This document shows positions 61,543-64,000 of a DNA stretch of 64,000 bases, piece by piece. A program made the translations under genes and the position numbers. Source of the DNA: CAWIJJ01 sp963836405 (GTDB lineage: Bacteria; Acidobacteriota; Terriglobia; Bryobacterales; Bryobacteraceae). The notes beneath the pieces are model-generated. The model ran no database searches. It was given only the letters and a program-made list of their open reading frames with translations, and was not told where the DNA came from. Within the stretch, counting starts at the first letter, position 1. Every line of letters begins with the position of its first letter. The DNA is taken from assembly GCA_963836405.1 (NCBI GenBank), contig CAWIJL010000010.1, positions 62,001 to 126,000 of the forward strand, given 5' to 3'.

Positions 61543-62751
61543 CTACGCGGCGGACGCGTAGCCGACCTTAAATCCTTCCCACCGCGCCACTACGGCGCTG
61601 GCGAGGCAGTTTCCCAGAACGTTGATGGAGGTTCGCGCCATGTCGAGAATGGCATCCACGCCCAACAGCACGGCGGCGCCTTCCAACGGCATGTGGAATG
61701 TGGCCAGGGTGCCCGCCAGGATGACCAAAGCCGCGCGCGGCACCCCCGCCACGCCTTTGCTTGTCACCATCAGGGTGAGCATCCACATCAGTTGTTCGCC
61801 GAAGGAAGGATGCATGCCGGCCGCCTGCGCCACGAACACCGAAGCCAGCGCAAGATACAACGTGGTTCCATCCAGATTGAAACTGTAGCCGGTGGGAATG
61901 ACAAAGCCCACGATGTGCTTGGGCACGCCGAAGCGCTCCATGTTTTCGAGCGCCAGAGGCAGCGCCGCCTCGCTGCTGGCCGTGGAGAACGCGATCAGGA
62001 AAGGTTCCCGCACGGCTCGATAAAACGGCCTGATCGGAATCCGCGCCAGCACCAACACGGACCCGAGTACAACGATGACAAAGACGGCCAGCGCCAGATA
62101 CATGGTCAGGATCAGCTTGCCGAGGCCGAAAAGCACGCCCACGCCCTTGCTGCCCACAGTCACTCCGATGGCCGCGCCAACGCCCAGGGGTGCCAGGTAC
62201 ATCACATACTTCGTGTAGCGGAACATGACTTCGGCGAGCGAGCCGCAGAATTGCACAACCGGCGCCGACTTGGCGCCGATTGCCGCGCACGCCGCGCCGA
62301 ATAGAAACGCGAACACCACCAGTTGCAGAACGTCGTTGCGCGCCATGGCGTCGATGATGCTGGCCGGGAAGATGTGCTCGAGCACGCCGCTCAACGTGGT
62401 CTGCGCCTGCGGCAGTCCGGTCTCGGCCGCGGTGCGCGAAATGGGGACGCCGTCGCCCGGACGCACCAGGTTCACCGCGCCCAGCCCCAGGAACAGCGCC
62501 ATCGTAGTGACCAGTTCAAAGTAGACGATCGCCTTGAGGCCGATGCGTCCCATGTGCTTCAGCTCGCCGCCCCCGGCAATCCCATAGACCAGCGTGGCGA
62601 ATATCAGCGGCGCGATGATGGAGCGGATCAGCCGCAGAAACACGTTGCTCACCGGCCCCAGTTGTCTGGCGAAACCGGGCGCAACAATCCCGAGCACAAC
62701 ACCCGCCGCCATGCCGATAAAGATCCACGCGGTGAGCGACGGGCGCTTCAT
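61543..62751 (-). CDS. Dicarboxylate/amino acid:cation symporter (DAACS family)
   Basis: A 402-residue secondary transporter of the GltP/DctA family with about eight helices and two hairpins. Motifs are FLRLIRSIIAPLIFATLVYG, the serine-rich hairpin LIAFSTASSEAALPLALENM, GYSFNLDGTTLYLALASVFV (substrate-binding region) and LLGVDAILDMARTSINVLGN with the conserved Asp and Asn. It takes up glutamate, aspartate or C4-dicarboxylates with Na+ or H+. It starts at ATG 62751 overlapping the nadK stop (ATGA), since the open frame upstream lies inside nadK. Third gene of the tlyA-nadK-symporter unit. Confidence 0.93.
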   Translation of the reverse strand: MKRPSLTAWIFIGMAAGVVLGIVAPGFARQLGPVSNVFLRLIRSIIAPLIFATLVYGIAGGGELKHMGRIGLKAIVYFELVTTMALFLGLGAVNLVRPGDGVPISRTAAETGLPQAQTTLSGVLEHIFPASIIDAMARNDVLQLVVFAFLFGAACAAIGAKSAPVVQFCGSLAEVMFRYTKYVMYLAPLGVGAAIGVTVGSKGVGVLFGLGKLILTMYLALAVFVIVVLGSVLVLARIPIRPFYRAVREPFLIAFSTASSEAALPLALENMERFGVPKHIVGFVIPTGYSFNLDGTTLYLALASVFVAQAAGMHPSFGEQLMWMLTLMVTSKGVAGVPRAALVILAGTLATFHMPLEGAAVLLGVDAILDMARTSINVLGNCLASAVVARWEGFKVGYASAA

Positions 62752-63611
62752 CGCTCTCCCCACTTCAGTTTCTGCCGGAGCACGTCGAAGAACATCATGC
62801 GCGGCGGACGGATCAGGTGCAGGGAATATTTCGAGCTCCGGCACACCACGACGTCGCCTTCCTGAACGGGAGTTCCCACCTGTCCGTCGATGGTGAGATA
62901 AACGCTTTCATCGGGTCCGAGCGACGTGAGCCGGATGACGCTGGTTTCCGGCACCAGCACCGGCCGGTTGGTCAGCATGTGCGGGCAGATGGGCGTGATG
63001 CAGTTGGCAGGCACGGACGGAAAGATGATGGGCCCGCCCGCCGAGAGCGAGTAAGCGGTGGATCCGGTGGGCGTCGAAACGATCAGGCCGTCCGCTTTAT
63101 AGGTGCACACGAACTGCTCGTCCACATAGGCCACCAGGTCGATCATGCGCGCCAGCGAAGACTTGGTGAGCACGGCATCGTTGAGCGCCTCGAAAGAGGC
63201 CACGATGTCGCCGTTGCGCTCCACACACGTGCTCAGCAGGCGCCGCTTGGCAATGCGATGCTCGCCGAGAAGGGCGCGCTCGAGTTCCGGAAACAGTTCG
63301 TCGATCGTAATAGCGGTCAGAAATCCGAGGCCGCCCAGGTTCACCGGGAACAGCGGAATCTCGAGGTGCCCGATCGCCCGGGCGGCCGAGAGCAGCGTGC
63401 CGTCGCCGCCCAGCACGATGATCAGGTCGCAGCCGGCGGGCACGTCCTCCCGCGGAAGTCCTGCGACCCCTCCCGCGTACATCGCGGTCTGCTCGTCCAC
63501 GCGAATGTCGATGTTCCGGCTGTGCAGCCATTCAAGCAGCTTCGGCACCAGCTCTTCGGCGTGCCTCGCCGCGGGTTTGGAGATGATCCCGACCGTTCTA
63601 ATGATGGGCAT
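62748..63611 (-). CDS. nadK: NAD kinase
   Basis: Phosphorylates NAD to NADP. The 287-residue protein has the diagnostic LGGDGTLLSAAR (GGDG motif), LGFLTAI, NDAVLTKSSLARM (NE/D motif region) and SGLIV-type DGLIVSTPTGSTAYSLSAGG, the phosphate-binding set. The start is ATG 63611 (PIIRTVGIISKP), with AAGGAG 10 nt upstream inside the tlyA end; the frame is open further upstream but overlaps tlyA. Overlaps tlyA by 14 bp and the symporter by 4 bp. Confidence 0.96.
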   Translation of the reverse strand: MPIIRTVGIISKPAARHAEELVPKLLEWLHSRNIDIRVDEQTAMYAGGVAGLPREDVPAGCDLIIVLGGDGTLLSAARAIGHLEIPLFPVNLGGLGFLTAITIDELFPELERALLGEHRIAKRRLLSTCVERNGDIVASFEALNDAVLTKSSLARMIDLVAYVDEQFVCTYKADGLIVSTPTGSTAYSLSAGGPIIFPSVPANCITPICPHMLTNRPVLVPETSVIRLTSLGPDESVYLTIDGQVGTPVQEGDVVVCRSSKYSLHLIRPPRMMFFDVLRQKLKWGER

Positions 63612-64000
63612 GCAGGAGAAACTCCTTGTTGCCTTCGGCGCCTGCGATTGGGCTTTCCATGATGGCTGTTTCGAATCCGAGTTCCCGCACGACCTCCGTG
63701 ACGCGGGCGCAAACGGCCTGGTGCAGCGCCGGATCGCGAACGATGCCGCCCTTGCCAACCTGGCCCTTGCCCACTTCAAACTGCGGTTTGATCAGTATAA
63801 CCATTTGCCCGTCCGAGCGGAGCAGCGGAACGGCGGCGGGCAGGATCAGGGTCACGGAAATGAAGCTGACGTCGCAGGTGATCGCGTCCACGGCTTCGCC
63901 GATCTGCCCGCTCTGGAGTTCGCGCGCGTTGATGCCCTCGTGCAACACGACCCGCGGGTCGCTGCGGAGGCTCCAGGCAAGCTGCCCGGCCCCCACGTCT
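63598..64000 (-). CDS. tlyA: TlyA family rRNA (cytidine-2'-O)-methyltransferase (5' end outside window)
   Basis: The C-terminal 134 residues are present. The Rossmann start is DVGAGQLAWSLRSDPRVVLH, then ITCDVSFISVTLILPAAVPL and the family signature VILIKPQFEVGKGQVGKGGI. TlyA methylates 16S and 23S rRNA 2'-hydroxyls and has an S4 domain, which would lie beyond base 64000. The gene overlaps nadK, giving the order tlyA-nadK-symporter. Confidence 0.92.
   Translation of the reverse strand, partial: DVGAGQLAWSLRSDPRVVLHEGINARELQSGQIGEAVDAITCDVSFISVTLILPAAVPLLRSDGQMVILIKPQFEVGKGQVGKGGIVRDPALHQAVCARVTEVVRELGFETAIMESPIAGAEGNKEFLLHAHH

Overview
The window reads as a stretch of ordinary chromosome from a GC-rich, Gram-negative, aerobic acidobacterium, most likely of the Bryobacterales/Solibacter group. 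This is an inference. It rests on the large NHL-repeat protein ending in a Solibacter-type C-terminal domain (48179-50902), two orphan 'acidobacterial' FtsX/MacB-like permeases (ADOP, 23215-25572 and 44906-47296), Asp-box/sortilin-like secreted proteins and Gly-rich inserts in otherwise standard enzymes. Lipid A genes show an outer membrane. I see no tRNA, rRNA, CRISPR array, insertion sequence or prophage.

Layout. 1-8.4 kb: 3'-truncated glmS, a GH1 glycosidase, a lipoprotein, a RhaT-like sugar transporter divergent from a Tat-exported xylose-isomerase-like protein, tsaD, and a lone histidine-kinase dimerisation domain. 8.4-13.8 kb: an M20 peptidase divergent from an envelope operon fabZ-lpxA-lpxI-(GnnA-like oxidoreductase)-tonB-small membrane peptide. 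13.8-14.7 kb: a sigma-28/WhiG-type sigma factor behind a near-perfect sigma-54 promoter. 14.7-16.9 kb: a Rieske protein and a b6f-type cytochrome b carrying a di-heme c tail. 16.9-28.4 kb: secreted proteins (Asp-box protein, M13 peptidase, kinase-like lipoprotein), ADOP permease 1, and a BlaI/M56-TonB pair. 28.4-34.9 kb: LolC/E permease, a frame-broken lysS, a GT2 glycosyltransferase, an unrecognised winged-helix protein with a pentanucleotide-repeat frameshift, a methyltransferase and bactofilin. 35-41.9 kb: der, precorrin-2 dehydrogenase, dinG, queD, ferredoxin, galU, glcD. 42-51 kb: an operon of Ntn-hydrolase, ADOP permease 2 and double-thioredoxin protein, then the NHL protein. 51-56.4 kb: HAD phosphatase, the agmatine-to-putrescine pair aguB/aguA, an alcohol dehydrogenase, thrC and a small orphan. 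56.4-64 kb: cytochrome c oxidase coxBAC, M23 and L,D-transpeptidase wall enzymes, a dicarboxylate symporter, nadK and tlyA (partial).

The genes feed a few themes: outer-membrane biogenesis (glmS, fabZ, lpxA, lpxI, tonB, LolC/E, galU), peptidoglycan remodelling (M23, L,D-transpeptidase, bactofilin), an aerobic respiratory chain (Rieske/cyt b/c and coxBAC), polyamine synthesis, and peptide or sugar use by secreted enzymes.

Three signals cut across the window. (1) Many start codons lack a Shine-Dalgarno site and instead have a TANNNT box 5-10 nt upstream, which points to frequent leaderless transcripts. Two divergent pairs appear to share one symmetric TATAATA box. (2) A sigma-54 promoter with upstream dyads drives another sigma factor. 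(3) lysS, the agmatine deiminase gene and a small gene at 51 kb carry eight single-base insertions, all in the same direction, which probably reflect residual read errors rather than gene decay.
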